From Pseudactinotalea terrae (lineage in GTDB: Bacteria; Actinomycetota; Actinomycetes; Actinomycetales; Beutenbergiaceae): a DNA stretch of 64,000 nucleotides. This document shows positions 63,407 through 64,000 of this stretch, piece after piece (the first letter of the stretch is position 1; each line of letters starts with the position of its first letter). The stretch lies in the NCBI RefSeq assembly GCF_009733845.1, contig NZ_WNXZ01000002.1:647828-711827 (forward strand), read 5' to 3'. The notes below the pieces were generated by a model that did no database searches, was not told where the DNA came from, and worked only from the letters and a program-made list of their open reading frames with translations. Both the position numbers and the translations under genes were made by a program.

Positions 63407-63815
63407 CAGGGCGGATGGTCTGAGAGCATCGCGATGCGCTCATCGAGGCAACTGGCTGCCGCTCCTGCCCACTCGGCGAGCATCCGTAGAGTGGTGCTCG
63501 GCAAGACCAAGTCGGTCTCGTGATTGGAGAGGTCAGCGTCCGCGAGCGGGATCCCGTGGATGGGCAATATCAGTCTTGGCTTCGCGAGGTCCGCGCGCGG
63601 ACGACGCGCTAGCGAAACGCGGCCAAGATCGCGATCGCGTCGGCGATGTTCTCGGCGAGAAGCTCGCGGCCATTCTAGCTGACCTCGCCCTCCATGCATA
63701 TGTTCAGGGCATTCTTAGTGGAACTATCGACCTCAACCTCAACCTCGACCTCGCACCGCTCGAGGTCGCACCAGGGATCGTGCTTGGTGTTCGTCGAGGG
63801 TCGCGTCCACCAGGG
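63367..63815 (-). pseudogene. Decayed minus-strand coding sequence
   Basis: Two coding-like stretches lie in different frames. From 63815 to 63609 one frame reads ...DLERCEVEVEVEVDSSTKN, has an amber TAG at 63675-63677, and continues NGRELLAENIADAIAILAAF to a second TAG (63609-63611). A second frame then reads PRLILPIHGIPLADADLSNH to a TGA at 63367, overlapping the convergent SDH_sah gene. Stops and a frame change point to a broken gene; no family was recognised. Confidence 0.4.
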
Positions 63816-64000
63816 TCATCGCGACACCACCAGACGGATACGGGCGTCGTCGAGCTCGCCGCCGAGGATTTGTGGCTCTTCGCAGTTGAGGGTGTAGCGG
63901 CGGGTTGAGCCAGGCGTGGGTCGAGGTCCTCCGATGATGGGAGTTCTCACGCTGCCCATCTGGAAGACCTCGACGTGCTTGACGCTACCTTCGCTGACCC
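63816..64000 (-). CDS. C-terminal part of a minus-strand protein (5' end outside window)
   Basis: The minus strand is open from the window edge to TGA 63816-63818, 61 codons, with sense VSEGSVKHVEVFQMGSVRTP and a C-terminus EEPQILGGELDDARIRLVVSR-like in composition. Third-position GC is high, as in real genes here. The N-terminus lies beyond base 64000. No family was recognised. An ATGA at its stop could start a 26-codon ORF reading on leftward. Confidence 0.5.
   Translation of the reverse strand, partial: VSEGSVKHVEVFQMGSVRTPIIGGPRPTPGSTRRYTLNCEEPQILGGELDDARIRLVVSR

Overview
This is a GC-rich chromosomal window from an actinobacterium. The markers are mtrA-mtrB-lpqB, a mycothiol-type sigma/anti-sigma pair (sigR-rsrA), a multifunctional 2-oxoglutarate decarboxylase (kgd), an Rv3235-like gene after secA, a BldC-like regulator and a SpoIIM-like membrane protein. 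Many genes start directly at a leaderless promoter, a -10 of the TAnnnT type 6-8 nt before ATG or GTG. The gene mix resembles Micrococcales such as the Cellulomonas group, but that placement is an inference.

Layout. 1-9.3 kb: the tail of a ROK protein, nhaA, an RDD membrane protein, a SpoIIM-like protein, and a leftward operon of a GPDPase-like membrane protein, DUF4129, DUF4350, MoxR ATPase and DUF58. 9.4-21 kb: mtrA-mtrB-lpqB, comF-like, hpf (preceded by a leaderless 29-codon ORF), a YcaQ/AlkX-like DNA glycosylase, secA, then leftward LysM and Rv3235-like genes. 21-25 kb: a BldC-like regulator, a SAF-domain (CpaB-like) protein and a CpaE/ParA-like ATPase without other pilus genes, a DUF6912-type protein, and hisN.

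25-38 kb is a carbohydrate-use locus: a secreted DUF4185-like protein; a GntR/FadR repressor with a perfect palindrome over its own promoter; a sugar-binding lipoprotein; two permeases; an SDR; a glucarate-dehydratase-like enolase-superfamily enzyme; a CE7 esterase; a 711-aa glycosidase-like protein; an AlkZ-like DNA glycosylase; and a mutarotase-like protein. No transport ATPase is present, so a shared one elsewhere is likely.

38-48 kb: a flavin oxidoreductase; a DinB-like gene and an AraC-type gene on overlapping divergent promoters; a deaminase; a YbdK-type ligase; rsgA; aroA; DoxX; sigR-rsrA; a quinone-oxidoreductase-like gene; and a DUF4097 protein, closed by a strong bidirectional terminator. 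48-59.6 kb: HesB-like, GDSL-like, kgd, a two-component system, two CNNM/HlyC-type CBS membrane proteins, an M23 peptidase and an aldose epimerase. From about 59.6 kb coding density falls and the region looks accessory: a zinc-ribbon protein, a frameshifted gene, an unknown 272-aa protein, a 66-aa protein coupled to a ClpP-fold SDH_sah protein, and decayed coding fragments running to the right edge.

The most notable signal is at sigR. A SigR-type promoter (GGAAT-N19-GTT) sits just upstream of an in-frame GTG that would add 45 residues to SigR, while a separate housekeeping-type -10 serves the normal ATG. No tRNA, rRNA, CRISPR array or intact insertion sequence was seen.
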